From Syntrophobacter sp. SbD1 (lineage in GTDB: Bacteria; Desulfobacterota; Syntrophobacteria; Syntrophobacterales; Syntrophobacteraceae), in the NCBI GenBank assembly GCA_900290365.1, contig OMOE01000002.1, positions 16,622-80,621 on the forward strand: DNA of 64,000 nucleotides, given 5' to 3'. Both the position numbers and the translations under genes were made by a program. Shown here piece by piece: positions 53,241 to 61,980 of this stretch. The notes beneath the pieces are model-generated. The model ran no database searches. It had not been told where the DNA came from and saw only the letters and a program-made list of their open reading frames with translations. The stretch's first letter is position 1; every line of letters begins with the position of its first letter.

Positions 53241-53256
53241 TGGCACACGAATTGCC
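53241..53256 (+). promoter_or_regulatory. Sigma-54 promoter of the hydrogenase operon
   Basis: TGGCAC-ACGAA-TTGCC matches the -24/-12 consensus (TGGCAC-N5-TTGC) at every fixed position. Start expected near 53268, about 150 nt before the small-subunit ATG. It sits past the metF terminator in a 504-nt gap, the right place to drive the hydrogenase genes. Confidence 0.75.
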
Positions 53257-53415
53257 CTGTAGAGCGTAGTTGCAACAAGACTCTACTGCTGCGAGAAGAC
53301 CTCACTCTATCTTTTGCCGGTTTTTTCGCAAGCTCGATTTTTATTCGCGACAGTGATGGACATAAGTCCGAGAGACTATCAATCCTTTGCCGAAGTGAAG
53401 ACGAGGAGAGCAGTA

Positions 53416-54294
53416 ATGGCGACGACCATTGAATATCCAGTCATTTGGCTCCAGGCGGCCACTTGCACGGGGTGCCCTGTTTCAGTCCTCAACTCGGTAA
53501 GCCCCACCATCAAGAATTTGCTCATCGATGAAATACTGCCCGGCAAGCATATCAGCCTAAGATTCCACACCACCGTTATGGCAGGCTGCGGGGAGCAAAT
53601 TATCAACGTCATGGAAAACACATGGAAGCAGCATAAAGATGGTTACCTGCTGGTGGTTGAAGGAGGGATACCCACTCGCGGCAATGGCAAATACTGCAGT
53701 CTGGGCGAGAGGAACGGCGCTCCCGTACCTATCGCCGCCAGAGTGGCCGAGCTTGGCGCCGACGCCTTGGCGGTAATCGCTCTGGGGACCTGCGCCGCTT
53801 ACGGCGGCGTCGCCGCCGCAGCCCCCAATTTTTCCAAAGCGGTCAGCGTAGCGGAGTTATTTCGTTCGACCGGGATCAATACTCCCCTGATAAATGTCCC
53901 GGGCTGTCCACCTCATCCCGACTGGTTCTCCGGGACTGTGGCAAATATTTTACTCAAGGGTTTGCCCGAGGCCGGGGATCTCGATGAGTTCGGACGCCCC
54001 AAGATATTCTACGGCCGCCTCATCCATGAGAATTGCCAGCGCCGGGCATACTATGATGAGAAGAAATTCGCTAAAAACCCTGGCGATGAGGGATGTCTTT
54101 ACGAATTGGGCTGTAAAGGACCGGTGACGCACGCTGACTGCCCAACCAGGCTGTGGAACGGCGGAACCAACTGGTGCGTGGGCAGCGGTGGAATGTGCAT
54201 AGGCTGCTGTAGTCCCGGCTTTCCCGACATGGTCTCACCTATATATCAGCAGGCCCCAGACCTGAGTTTGCCCAACATTGGAGCGAGCCGGTAG
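53416..54294 (+). CDS. [NiFe] hydrogenase small subunit, NiFeSe-like, no Tat signal
   Basis: 292 residues from the ATG at 53416 (MATTIEYPVIWLQ), chosen because GAGGAG lies upstream; the tracked 53314 start adds no recognisable domain. Proximal-cluster ligands are in CTGCPVSVLNS and PGCPPHPDW; medial and distal ligands in CELGCKGP-like YELGCKGP, CPTRLWNGGTNWC and CIGCCSPGFPD. The CTGC.VSLLNSV pattern resembles NiFeSe small subunits. Those enzymes normally carry an N-terminal Tat peptide; none is present in either start, so a cytoplasmic enzyme is predicted. It passes electrons from the Ni site to soluble partners, plausibly the MetV encoded downstream or MvhD/HdrA. Confidence 0.9.
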   Translation: MATTIEYPVIWLQAATCTGCPVSVLNSVSPTIKNLLIDEILPGKHISLRFHTTVMAGCGEQIINVMENTWKQHKDGYLLVVEGGIPTRGNGKYCSLGERNGAPVPIAARVAELGADALAVIALGTCAAYGGVAAAAPNFSKAVSVAELFRSTGINTPLINVPGCPPHPDWFSGTVANILLKGLPEAGDLDEFGRPKIFYGRLIHENCQRRAYYDEKKFAKNPGDEGCLYELGCKGPVTHADCPTRLWNGGTNWCVGSGGMCIGCCSPGFPDMVSPIYQQAPDLSLPNIGASR

Positions 54295-54309
54295 AGGAGG
54301 TTTGGACAA

Positions 54310-55869
54310 ATGAGGCGTATTTTGCTGGACCCCATTTCTCGCATCGAAGGGCATCTCAAGGTTGAAGTTTGCCTGGACAATGGCACGGTAAAAGAGGCTA
54401 AGTGTACAGGCACTCTTTTCCGGGGCATCGAGCTTATACTCCAGGGACGTGACCCGCGTGACGCTCAGCACCTGACTCAACGTATTTGCGGGGTATGTCC
54501 CACAAGCCACTCCATCGCCGCTGCTCTCAACCTGGACAGTGCTTTCGGCATCGCCGACAGGATACCGGATAACGGCAGGATTATCCGCAATCTGATTCTA
54601 GGCGCAGCTCACCTCTCTGATCACATCTTTCATTTTTATCACTTGGCCGCTTTGGACTATGTGGATGTGATCAAGGCAGCCGCCTATGACGGCAAAGACA
54701 CCGCTCTGAACTCCGTAAAAGCATTCATCGAGCGGGGAGAGCTCGGGCCTTTCGTGCCACGCTACGAGGGGGACTACCGCTTTTCGGCCTCTGTGGACCA
54801 GGAAATGATCGCCCACTATGTTCAGGCGCTGAAGGTCCGGCTCAAGTGCCAGGAAATGTTGGCCATTTTCGGAGGTAAGGTCCCGCACAACCCGGCGGTG
54901 GTTCCCGGTGGCGTTACCGAGCCGCCCACCGTGGACAAGATGGCCTCATTTTTTTGGCGGCTCAATGAAATCAGGGACTTCATAGACAATGTATATCTGC
55001 CGGATGTCTTCACGATCGCGAAGACCTATGGCGACTATTTCGAAATAGGGCGCGGATGCGGCAATCTGCTCTCCTTCGGCAACTACGACCTCGACGGGAC
55101 CAACGTCGACTATCTCGCGAGAAACCGTTTGATGAAACAGGGAACGGTATCTTTCGATCTGGAGTTGGGGCTGATCGAGCCGGCCAAGATCACAGAGTAT
55201 GTAGCTAATTCCTGGTATGAGGATTCCACCACCGGTCTCAAGCCGTCCGAAGGAAAGACAGTCCCCACCGAGAATTGGGACAAGGGCTACTCCTGGGTCA
55301 AAGCGCCGAGATACGACGGAAAGGTGTACGAGGTCGGACCACTGGCCAGAATATTGACCGGCTACCTTTCCGGTCAGCCTTCAATAAGAACACTGGTCGA
55401 TTCGGCCCTATCCGATGCCGGAATCCAACACAGGGCCTTGTTCTCAGTTCTTGGACGCCACTTGACGCGAGCCCTGTGCGCAAAAGTACTGGCCTATTCC
55501 ATGGGAGATTGGCTGCTCCAGCTCAGACCCGGGAACCCGGTATATATCCCCTATGAAATCCCCGAAGAGTCCACGGGCATGGGCCTGGTTGACGGTGCGC
55601 GAGGCGCCCTGGGCCATTGGATAGAAATCAGGAATAAGCGGATCAGCCGCTATCAGTGCGTGGTCCCGAGCACCTGGAATATGTCGCCGCGGGATGACCA
55701 GGGGCAGCCCGGGCCTCTGGAGCAGGCCCTTGTCGGGACCATGGTCAGAGATGAGGCTAATCCTTTTGAGCTGGTGCGCATCGTAAGGTCATTCGACCCG
55801 TGCCTTGCATGCGCCGTTCATGTGCTGACGCCCAAGGGGAGAACCCTGAGCGCATTTCGCGTGGGATGA
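54310..55869 (+). CDS. [NiFe] hydrogenase large subunit
   Basis: 519 residues with both nickel-binding motifs: RICGVCPTSH near residue 60 and DPCLACAVH at the C-terminus. A 15-residue tail (VLTPKGRTLSAFRVG) follows the final His, the expected cleavage site of the maturation protease. The position that is selenocysteine in true NiFeSe enzymes is TGC (Cys) here. The N-terminus ILLDPISRIEGHLKVEV is typical of group 1-like hydrogenases. GAGGAGG precedes the ATG, 15 nt after the small subunit, and the stop overlaps the protease start (ATGA). Catalyses reversible H2 oxidation. Confidence 0.94.
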   Translation: MRRILLDPISRIEGHLKVEVCLDNGTVKEAKCTGTLFRGIELILQGRDPRDAQHLTQRICGVCPTSHSIAAALNLDSAFGIADRIPDNGRIIRNLILGAAHLSDHIFHFYHLAALDYVDVIKAAAYDGKDTALNSVKAFIERGELGPFVPRYEGDYRFSASVDQEMIAHYVQALKVRLKCQEMLAIFGGKVPHNPAVVPGGVTEPPTVDKMASFFWRLNEIRDFIDNVYLPDVFTIAKTYGDYFEIGRGCGNLLSFGNYDLDGTNVDYLARNRLMKQGTVSFDLELGLIEPAKITEYVANSWYEDSTTGLKPSEGKTVPTENWDKGYSWVKAPRYDGKVYEVGPLARILTGYLSGQPSIRTLVDSALSDAGIQHRALFSVLGRHLTRALCAKVLAYSMGDWLLQLRPGNPVYIPYEIPEESTGMGLVDGARGALGHWIEIRNKRISRYQCVVPSTWNMSPRDDQGQPGPLEQALVGTMVRDEANPFELVRIVRSFDPCLACAVHVLTPKGRTLSAFRVG

Positions 55870-56381
55870 TTCAAATGGGAACAGAGTGCAGAGGCAGAGT
55901 GGTGGTTTTGGGAGTAGGCAACGAACTGTTCAAAGATGAAGGGATTGGAGTACACGTGGTTCGGGAGCTTGCCAGGCAGGCTTTCACCTTTGAGGTGGAA
56001 ATCATCGAAGCCGGGACCGTCCCTGATTGCTGGCAGGGGGATAAGCCGGTGAGCAGGCTTGTGGTGATAGACGCAGTCCACGGAGGCGGTGAGCCCGGTG
56101 CTATCTACAAGTTCAGTCCGGAAGATGTTGATTTTGGAAACGGCATGCTGACCTCAAATCACCAGCTCAGCTTTCTGGATAGCCTCAAGATAGGCGAGAT
56201 TACCGGCTGTAAGCCTGAAAAGACGGTGATCATTGGAATTGAGCCAAAGGAGATAGCATGGGGGACTGAGCTTTCGGACCAACTGCGGGACCGCATCCCC
56301 GAAATCGTCAAAATAGTATTGCAAGAGGTTTCACCTGAGCCGGAAACCGGCTTGATGAGGGATGGACATGCTTATCACTGA
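55866..56381 (+). CDS. Hydrogenase maturation protease (HupD/HyaD type)
   Basis: 171 residues. Cleaves the C-terminal tail of the large subunit after nickel insertion. Motifs: VLGVGNELFKDEGIGV (first metal-sensing Glu/Asp), VVIDAVHGGG and SNHQLSFLDSL with the conserved His. The start at 55866 overlaps the large-subunit stop (ATGA); ATG 55875 is an alternative. The tracked start at 55800 lies inside the large subunit. The C-terminal end overlaps metV copy 3 by 14 nt. The large-subunit tail with its histidine is present, so the pair matches. Confidence 0.92.
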   Translation: MIQMGTECRGRVVVLGVGNELFKDEGIGVHVVRELARQAFTFEVEIIEAGTVPDCWQGDKPVSRLVVIDAVHGGGEPGAIYKFSPEDVDFGNGMLTSNHQLSFLDSLKIGEITGCKPEKTVIIGIEPKEIAWGTELSDQLRDRIPEIVKIVLQEVSPEPETGLMRDGHAYH

Positions 56382-57024
56382 ACAAAAACCAATGGAAGAG
56401 ATCCTCTCGTATCTCGGCGGCGAAGAAAAGGTTTTCATTGTGGGGTGCAAGGGCTGTGCGGAGGGATGTCAAACCGGCGGTGAGCAACAGGCTATAGGAA
56501 TGGAGAAAGAGTTGGAGGCAGAAGGCAAAACGGTCACCGGAATCTGCCTGGTCGATTTTGCCTGCAACGAGCAACTTACCAGGATGATGTTCGAAGCGCA
56601 CGAGAGCAAGATCGTGGACTCTGACTCGCTGTTGGTGCTCTGCTGCGGCATTGGCATCCAGGCTGTGGCATCCGTAGTCGATAAGGTGGTCCATCCCGGC
56701 TGCAATACGGTTTCCCTAGGAGGCCGTCATGGGGAATGGAGGGATGGGGAGCGCTGCCAGGAGTGCGGCCAGTGCGTGCTGGAATATACCGGCGGAATCT
56801 GCCCCATCGCCAGGTGTGCCAAACAGATTCTCCATGGCCCATGCGGCGGCTCGGTGGGTGGGAAGTGCGAGGTCTCACCCGATTTACCCTGCGGATGGCA
56901 ACTGATTATCGACAGGCTTACCAGGATCGGCAGACTGGACCGGCTTACGGATGTCGTGCCGCCCAAAGACTGGGGCGTCAGTCTTACAGGCGGCCCTCCA
57001 ACTCGGCCGATAAAAAGGCAATAG
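56368..57024 (+). CDS. MetV-type partner protein, copy 3
   Basis: 218 residues from ATG 56368 (GAGG at 7 nt), clearly MetV-related but more divergent: GCKGCAEGCQTGGEQQA, CCGIGIQAV, CQECGQCVLEYTGGICPIAR and LHGPCGGSVGGKCE. It lies inside the hydrogenase operon, overlapping the protease gene, and is separated from its likely MetF partner (58200) only by a kinase gene. The position suggests H2-derived electrons pass through it to MetF. No mvhD is attached to this copy. Confidence 0.85.
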   Translation: MLITEQKPMEEILSYLGGEEKVFIVGCKGCAEGCQTGGEQQAIGMEKELEAEGKTVTGICLVDFACNEQLTRMMFEAHESKIVDSDSLLVLCCGIGIQAVASVVDKVVHPGCNTVSLGGRHGEWRDGERCQECGQCVLEYTGGICPIARCAKQILHGPCGGSVGGKCEVSPDLPCGWQLIIDRLTRIGRLDRLTDVVPPKDWGVSLTGGPPTRPIKRQ

Positions 57025-57036
57025 AGGAGGGATGGA

Positions 57037-58203
57037 TTGCAGATCGCCGCTATCAGCAAAGCTCTCGGGGAATCGAGTCTTTTCATGGAACTGAGCGATG
57101 AAGAAAGGGACAAGATTGCCCAATTCAGTCGCGAAATGACCTTCGAGACCGGCGATATCCTGTTCCGCGAGGGTGACCCGGCTGAGAATCTTTACATCGT
57201 CCTATCTGGAACGGTAGCGGTGGAGGTGGGGCTTCTCGGCCGCCAAAGGCGCCGGTGCGCAACTATAGCCACGGCGCGCAGGGGTGAGTCCGTGGGATGG
57301 TCGGCAGGAATTGATTTACAGCGATATCTTGCTTCGGCCTATGCCCTGGAAAAGACCGCAGCAGTGGCAGTGGATCGAAGAGCAATCCCCATTCTCTTCA
57401 TTGATAATCCGGCTTCAGGTCTTCGTGTGATGGAGAAGTTGGTTGGATTGGCGCGTTCCCGGCTGACCCGCACTACGGAGATACTGGCCACTATGCTGTC
57501 CACGGCGGCCCATGACTTGAAGTCCCCGCTGGCTGCAATAGAGAGCTTGCATAGGGTGATTTTAGACGGTTATGCCGGGGAAACAAACGAACAACAGCAA
57601 AAACTGCTGACCAGGGCTGGAGTCAGAATCAAAGGACTGGTCTCCCAGATCGATGACATCTTCGACATTTCCCGCATCGAGTCCCAGGACATGCAGCGAG
57701 AGGCGGTCTCTATTGTGGATATAGCGAAAAACTCCATTGAGAACGCCAGACCCGGGGCCGTCGAGAAGAATATAGAACTGGTGGCTGATTGGCAAATGGA
57801 ACAACTGTCTATCCCCGGAGAGCAGACCCGGCTGCAGCAGGCACTCGGCAACCTGCTCGGCAACGCAATCAAATTCACGCAGAGCGGTGGCGAGGTTACC
57901 CTGAGGATTACGGATGATAATGAGAATCAAAGAATAGTTGTGGAGATTATGGATAACGGGGCTGGAATCGCCGGGGAGGATCTTCCCAGGATCTTCGACG
58001 ACTTCTATCGAGGAAAGGATTCACCCATAGGGGGTGCAGGCGTAGGACTATCCAATACCAAAAGGATTATTGAGGCTCATGGCGGACGCATATGGGCTGA
58101 CAGCCCCGACCCTGAATCAGAAAAAGGCGCCAGGTTTACCTTCACTTTGCCCAAGGGACGATCAGGCCCAACACAAGAAGAACAAGGAGAGATCCAGCCA
58201 TGA
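57037..58203 (+). CDS. Histidine kinase with N-terminal cyclic-nucleotide-binding-like domain
   Basis: 388 residues: cNMP-like domain (about 8-125; FETGDILFREGDPAENLYIV), HisKA with STAAHDLKSPLAAIESL (about 158) and HATPase with NLLGNAIKFTQ, DNGAGIAGEDL and GAGVGLSNTKRI. Start TTG at 57037 with GAGGAGGG upstream, as no in-frame ATG precedes the domain. Its stop overlaps metF copy 3 (ATGA), so a sensor kinase is embedded between MetV and MetF in one transcript. It lacks the CRP helix-turn-helix, so the cNMP fold serves as input or localisation. Ligand unknown. Confidence 0.88.
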   Translation: MQIAAISKALGESSLFMELSDEERDKIAQFSREMTFETGDILFREGDPAENLYIVLSGTVAVEVGLLGRQRRRCATIATARRGESVGWSAGIDLQRYLASAYALEKTAAVAVDRRAIPILFIDNPASGLRVMEKLVGLARSRLTRTTEILATMLSTAAHDLKSPLAAIESLHRVILDGYAGETNEQQQKLLTRAGVRIKGLVSQIDDIFDISRIESQDMQREAVSIVDIAKNSIENARPGAVEKNIELVADWQMEQLSIPGEQTRLQQALGNLLGNAIKFTQSGGEVTLRITDDNENQRIVVEIMDNGAGIAGEDLPRIFDDFYRGKDSPIGGAGVGLSNTKRIIEAHGGRIWADSPDPESEKGARFTFTLPKGRSGPTQEEQGEIQP

Positions 58204-59117
58204 AAGCAGGAACCAATCTTGAGAAAGTGCTGGAGAGCAAGAGGTTCGCAGTTACTGCCGAAGTGGGTCCTCCCAAAGGGGCTGGAACTTCGGGAGTATT
58301 GAAGAAGGGTGAGAAACTAAAGGAGTTTACCGACGCCATAAACGTAACCGACAATCAAACCGCTATAGTCCGGATGTGCAGCTTGGCGGGATGCACGCTA
58401 CTCAAGCGTGTGGGAGTGGACCCTGTGTTGCAAATGGTTGTGCGCGACCGCAACCGCATCGCCATTCAAAGCGACATCCTGGGAGCAGTGGCGTTGGGCA
58501 TAGGTAATATACTTTGCCTGTCGGGGGATTACCAGTCCTTTGGCAACCATCCCACTGCCAAGGGGGTCTATGACCTGGATTCGGTACAACTCATCAACAC
58601 GCTTAAAAAAATGCGCGATGAACGCAAATTCATCTGCGGCGAGGCTATCGCCGGAGAACTTCCTCTGTTTATCGGAGCTGTCGAAAACCCTTTTGCAGAC
58701 CCTTTTGAATATCGAGTGTTCAGGCTGGCGAGAAAAGTTAAGGCTGGTGTCGATTTCATCCAAACTCAGGCAGTGTTCGATGTTGCCAGGTTCGAGAAGT
58801 GGATGAAGTTGATTAAAGACCATGGTCTCGAAGAGCAGGTGCATATTTTGGCTGGAATTATACCGGTTAAATCGGCAGGTATGGCCCGCTATATGAGGGA
58901 TTACGTCTCAGGGGTCACCGTCCCCGATGAAGTCGTCACCAGGCTGGAGCAGGCCACAGACGTTAAGGAAGAGGGCTTGAAGATAAGCTTGGAGATCATT
59001 GAGCAGATTATGGAGATACCGCAGGTTCATGGAATTCATATAATGGCGGTGGGTTGGGAAGAAATAGTACCGGTTATTGTGGAACAAGCGGGCCTTCTGC
59101 CCAGACCTGAAGTCTAA
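58200..59117 (+). CDS. metF: Methylenetetrahydrofolate reductase, copy 3 (hydrogenase operon)
   Basis: 305 residues. VTAEVGPPKGAGTSGV, INVTDNQTAIVRMCSLAGC, VVRDRNRIAIQSDILGA, LCLSGDYQSFGNHP and GAVENPFADPFEYRV are present; clearly MetF but distinct from the two close copies. Coupled by ATGA to the cNMP-kinase and downstream of hydrogenase and metV copy 3. This suggests an H2-linked methylene-THF reductase, a proposal from gene order. The long run 53416-63862 shows no clear terminator, so the kinases downstream may be cotranscribed. Confidence 0.9.
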   Translation: MKAGTNLEKVLESKRFAVTAEVGPPKGAGTSGVLKKGEKLKEFTDAINVTDNQTAIVRMCSLAGCTLLKRVGVDPVLQMVVRDRNRIAIQSDILGAVALGIGNILCLSGDYQSFGNHPTAKGVYDLDSVQLINTLKKMRDERKFICGEAIAGELPLFIGAVENPFADPFEYRVFRLARKVKAGVDFIQTQAVFDVARFEKWMKLIKDHGLEEQVHILAGIIPVKSAGMARYMRDYVSGVTVPDEVVTRLEQATDVKEEGLKISLEIIEQIMEIPQVHGIHIMAVGWEEIVPVIVEQAGLLPRPEV

Positions 59118-59132
59118 GAGATAGGAGATCAG

Positions 59133-59528
59133 ATGGAGCCGAAAGCAAAGATACTACTCGTCGATGACGACCCCGATATAATCGAAGCAATGTGCGCAGT
59201 ACTGCACGAGTATGCCTTGATCACCGCCAGGGATGGTCTGGAAGGGCTGGCGAAGCTGAGGTCGGAAAAACCGGACCTGATGATCCTCGATCTGATGATG
59301 CCCAGGATGGACGGTTTTGCAGTCTGCGAGGAGCTTCAAGACCCCAGGTGGGCCAAATACAGCAACATTCCCATAATTATACTGACATCGGTAAGGGAAG
59401 GCGCCGGCCGTCGCCGCTATGAACTGGGCACCGGCTTGCAGCTAAGGGTCAATGACTACATAGAAAAACCGATCGACCCCCCTACTTTGCTGATGAGAGT
59501 GAAGACTTACCTCAGGAAGAACGGGTGA
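59133..59528 (+). CDS. Single-domain response regulator
   Basis: 131-residue receiver: VDDDPDIIEAM, acceptor in LMILDLMMPRMDG, ILTSVRE and YIEKPIDPP. It differs from the 43331/63485 pair in its alpha-4 region (GAGRRRYELGTGLQL). It is placed between metF copy 3 and the multi-PAS kinase, 4 nt before the latter. Partner could be the cNMP-kinase or the PAS kinase. Confidence 0.9.
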   Translation: MEPKAKILLVDDDPDIIEAMCAVLHEYALITARDGLEGLAKLRSEKPDLMILDLMMPRMDGFAVCEELQDPRWAKYSNIPIIILTSVREGAGRRRYELGTGLQLRVNDYIEKPIDPPTLLMRVKTYLRKNG

Positions 59529-59532
59529 CGGA

Positions 59533-61935
59533 ATGATTTCCGAAGGTCTTGAAACTGCCAAAACAGGCCACCACTCCTTAACCGGGGAGAGCACCGGTTT
59601 GCCGGATTCGACATTTTTCCGAGCCTGCTTCAGCCGTTTCCCCGCTCCTGTGATAGTTGCGGATATGCAATCGAATATCCTGTTTTTCAATGAGTCTGCA
59701 CAAACTTTTACAGGATGCGGATTAACTGCCGGGGACCGCCTTGTCTGCTCCGATATTTTTCGCAATGCTGAAAATGAACAGTTTTCTCCGATCGAGGAAT
59801 GTATCAAGCAAGGGACCCTGGATGAGTTTAAGATCCACTTCAGGAATCACGCGGGCGACTGGTCGTGTTTTTTGCTGTCTGCGCAGTTGGTAAATGACAG
59901 TTGCGGCAATCCCGCAGAATGTGTGTTCATACTGCGAACTGCCTCATCGGTTGCCGCCGGACCGGCGCAAAGCCCACAGGGCGGTGGAACCGCCAGCCGG
60001 GTCAGCCACTCAAACCTTCGGCGGTGGCAAGAAAATCTTTGCAAAATCTCAAGAACCTCGATGTTAGTTTCACAGGACCATATATTTGCCAGCGTGATCG
60101 ACCATTTCCCGATGCCATTTTTTATCGTCGATACGAATTTGACGATCACCTATATGAACGACCACATGGAGAAACTCACCGGCTTCAGCAGGAGTGAGGT
60201 GGTCAACCGTATGAGTTGTGCCGAAGTGCTGCGAACTTCTTCCTGCCATACAGAAGATTGCCTGTTGAAGCAGGCAATGGAAATCGGGACTCCTGTCGCC
60301 GGAATGCGGCACATCATTTGTGACCGTTCAGGAAGAGAAATCCCTGTAGCGGTGCACTGTTCCATGATTACGGATTCGGAAAACAGGGTGATTGGGGGAT
60401 TTAAGGCCTTCAGAGACATAACCCCGCTCTTCGAAGCCGAACAAAAAATCAGGATGCTCCTGGAAATTACCCAGGAGGGTATCCTGATGGTCGATGAAAA
60501 CGACCGGGTAATTTACGTCAATTCCAAGATGGTTGAGATACTCGAGCATCCTGAGGGTGACCTGATCGGCAAAGATGTCAAAGGACTCCTTCCACCCCAG
60601 TTGCTGAGCATAACGCGTGATCTGGCCCTGAAAGTCGATAAGCAACATTACCAGGCAGTGCGCTTCTGCAGTACAATCCAGCCTGCCGCCCCAACCTCGA
60701 ATCGGGAGGATCGCGTATTTGAAACCTGCATAGTTGTGGCCAGGTTTGGTAAGGGCTTCAACACCTGTATGTATTTCCAGGACATCACCAAGCGTATTCA
60801 AATGGAACGGGAGTTGTTGAGCGCGAACGGTTTTCTCAACAACATCATCAAGAGTTCGGCGGACGGCATAGTGGTGGCCGATCTTAAAGGCGACATCCTC
60901 ATTTACAATGATTCGGCCGAGCGGATTCTTGGATACAGCGCCGATGAAGTTATAGGCAGGCCGGGTTCTCTGTTCAAGATTGCCAACATCGAGATTGCAA
61001 AAGAGAATATGCGGCGTATGCGAAGCGGCGATTATGGGCCGACCGGCAAGCTCACCTCTACTCGAGTAACTCTGGACAGAAAAGATGGTGAAGAGGTACC
61101 CGTAAATTTCTCTGCGGCAATCATAAGCGAAGGCGGCCGTGAGATAGGGACTGTAGGCATATTTTCCGATCTCAGGGAACATTTGCGGATGCGCAAAGAG
61201 TTGGAACACACTCGAAGGCAGTTGATGCAGGCCGAGAAGATCGCCTCAATCGGAAGGCTGGCGGCAGGTATAGCTCATGAAATAAATAACCCTCTTTCCG
61301 GCATCCTGATATTTGCTGATATACTCCTGAAAGATTTGCCCGCCCACAATCCGCAGTGGGGTGCGGACCTTCAGGAAATCATCGATCAAACGATGCGCTG
61401 TAAGGAAATTGTGGCGCGTCTGCTCGAATTCAGCAGGCAGTCGGTAGGTCAGAGATTAAACTCTGAAATAAATGCAGTCATTGCACGTTCCATGGAACTG
61501 TTAAGTCATCAAGCACTTTTTCACAATATAGAATTCGTCACGGACCTCCAGCCCGATATTCCGTTGATGACCTGCGACCCGGGCCAGCTTCAACAGGTCT
61601 TCATCAATTTCATCCTCAATGCCGGAACGGCCATGGGGGGTAGAGGCAAGATAACAATCACCAGCAGGTTCGATCCAGCTTACGATGAGGTCACAGTGGA
61701 ATTTGCAGACACCGGTCCGGGAATTCCGGTTGAAATCATGAGCAAAATATTCGATCCGTTTTTTACCACCAAGGAACCTGGAGAGGGTACCGGGTTGGGG
61801 CTTTCCGTCGCCTATGGAATAATCCAGCAGCATGGCGGCGATATTTCGGTTGCGAACTCTGCTTCAGGCGGGGCCGTATTCAAGGTCGTATTGCCATTGG
61901 AATGCCCTGAAAAGACGACCGAATTCGCATATTGA
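59533..61935 (+). CDS. Multi-PAS sensor histidine kinase, copy 2
   Basis: 800 residues, soluble, same layout as the 45120 gene: about four PAS-type domains, HisKA ([12 protein letters not shown], about 590) and HATPase ([35 protein letters not shown]). The cysteine-rich PAS is retained ([20 protein letters not shown]), so the cysteines are conserved between paralogues while linkers diverge. A Ser/Gly-rich insertion near residues 140-165 is copy-specific. It is followed by its hybrid kinase 45 nt later, repeating the order of the first set. Confidence 0.9.
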   Translation: MISEGLETAKTGHHSLTGESTGLPDSTFFRACFSRFPAPVIVADMQSNILFFNESAQTFTGCGLTAGDRLVCSDIFRNAENEQFSPIEECIKQGTLDEFKIHFRNHAGDWSCFLLSAQLVNDSCGNPAECVFILRTASSVAAGPAQSPQGGGTASRVSHSNLRRWQENLCKISRTSMLVSQDHIFASVIDHFPMPFFIVDTNLTITYMNDHMEKLTGFSRSEVVNRMSCAEVLRTSSCHTEDCLLKQAMEIGTPVAGMRHIICDRSGREIPVAVHCSMITDSENRVIGGFKAFRDITPLFEAEQKIRMLLEITQEGILMVDENDRVIYVNSKMVEILEHPEGDLIGKDVKGLLPPQLLSITRDLALKVDKQHYQAVRFCSTIQPAAPTSNREDRVFETCIVVARFGKGFNTCMYFQDITKRIQMERELLSANGFLNNIIKSSADGIVVADLKGDILIYNDSAERILGYSADEVIGRPGSLFKIANIEIAKENMRRMRSGDYGPTGKLTSTRVTLDRKDGEEVPVNFSAAIISEGGREIGTVGIFSDLREHLRMRKELEHTRRQLMQAEKIASIGRLAAGIAHEINNPLSGILIFADILLKDLPAHNPQWGADLQEIIDQTMRCKEIVARLLEFSRQSVGQRLNSEINAVIARSMELLSHQALFHNIEFVTDLQPDIPLMTCDPGQLQQVFINFILNAGTAMGGRGKITITSRFDPAYDEVTVEFADTGPGIPVEIMSKIFDPFFTTKEPGEGTGLGLSVAYGIIQQHGGDISVANSASGGAVFKVVLPLECPEKTTEFAY

Positions 61936-61980
61936 AGCCGAGGCAGGCCGCAGGAATCAGAGATCATAAAGGTTGATGGC

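Noticed and set aside
55795-55830. Selenocysteine at the hydrogenase large-subunit nickel site
   Set aside because: The codon in DPCLACAVH is TGC, so the residue is cysteine although the small subunit looks NiFeSe-like.
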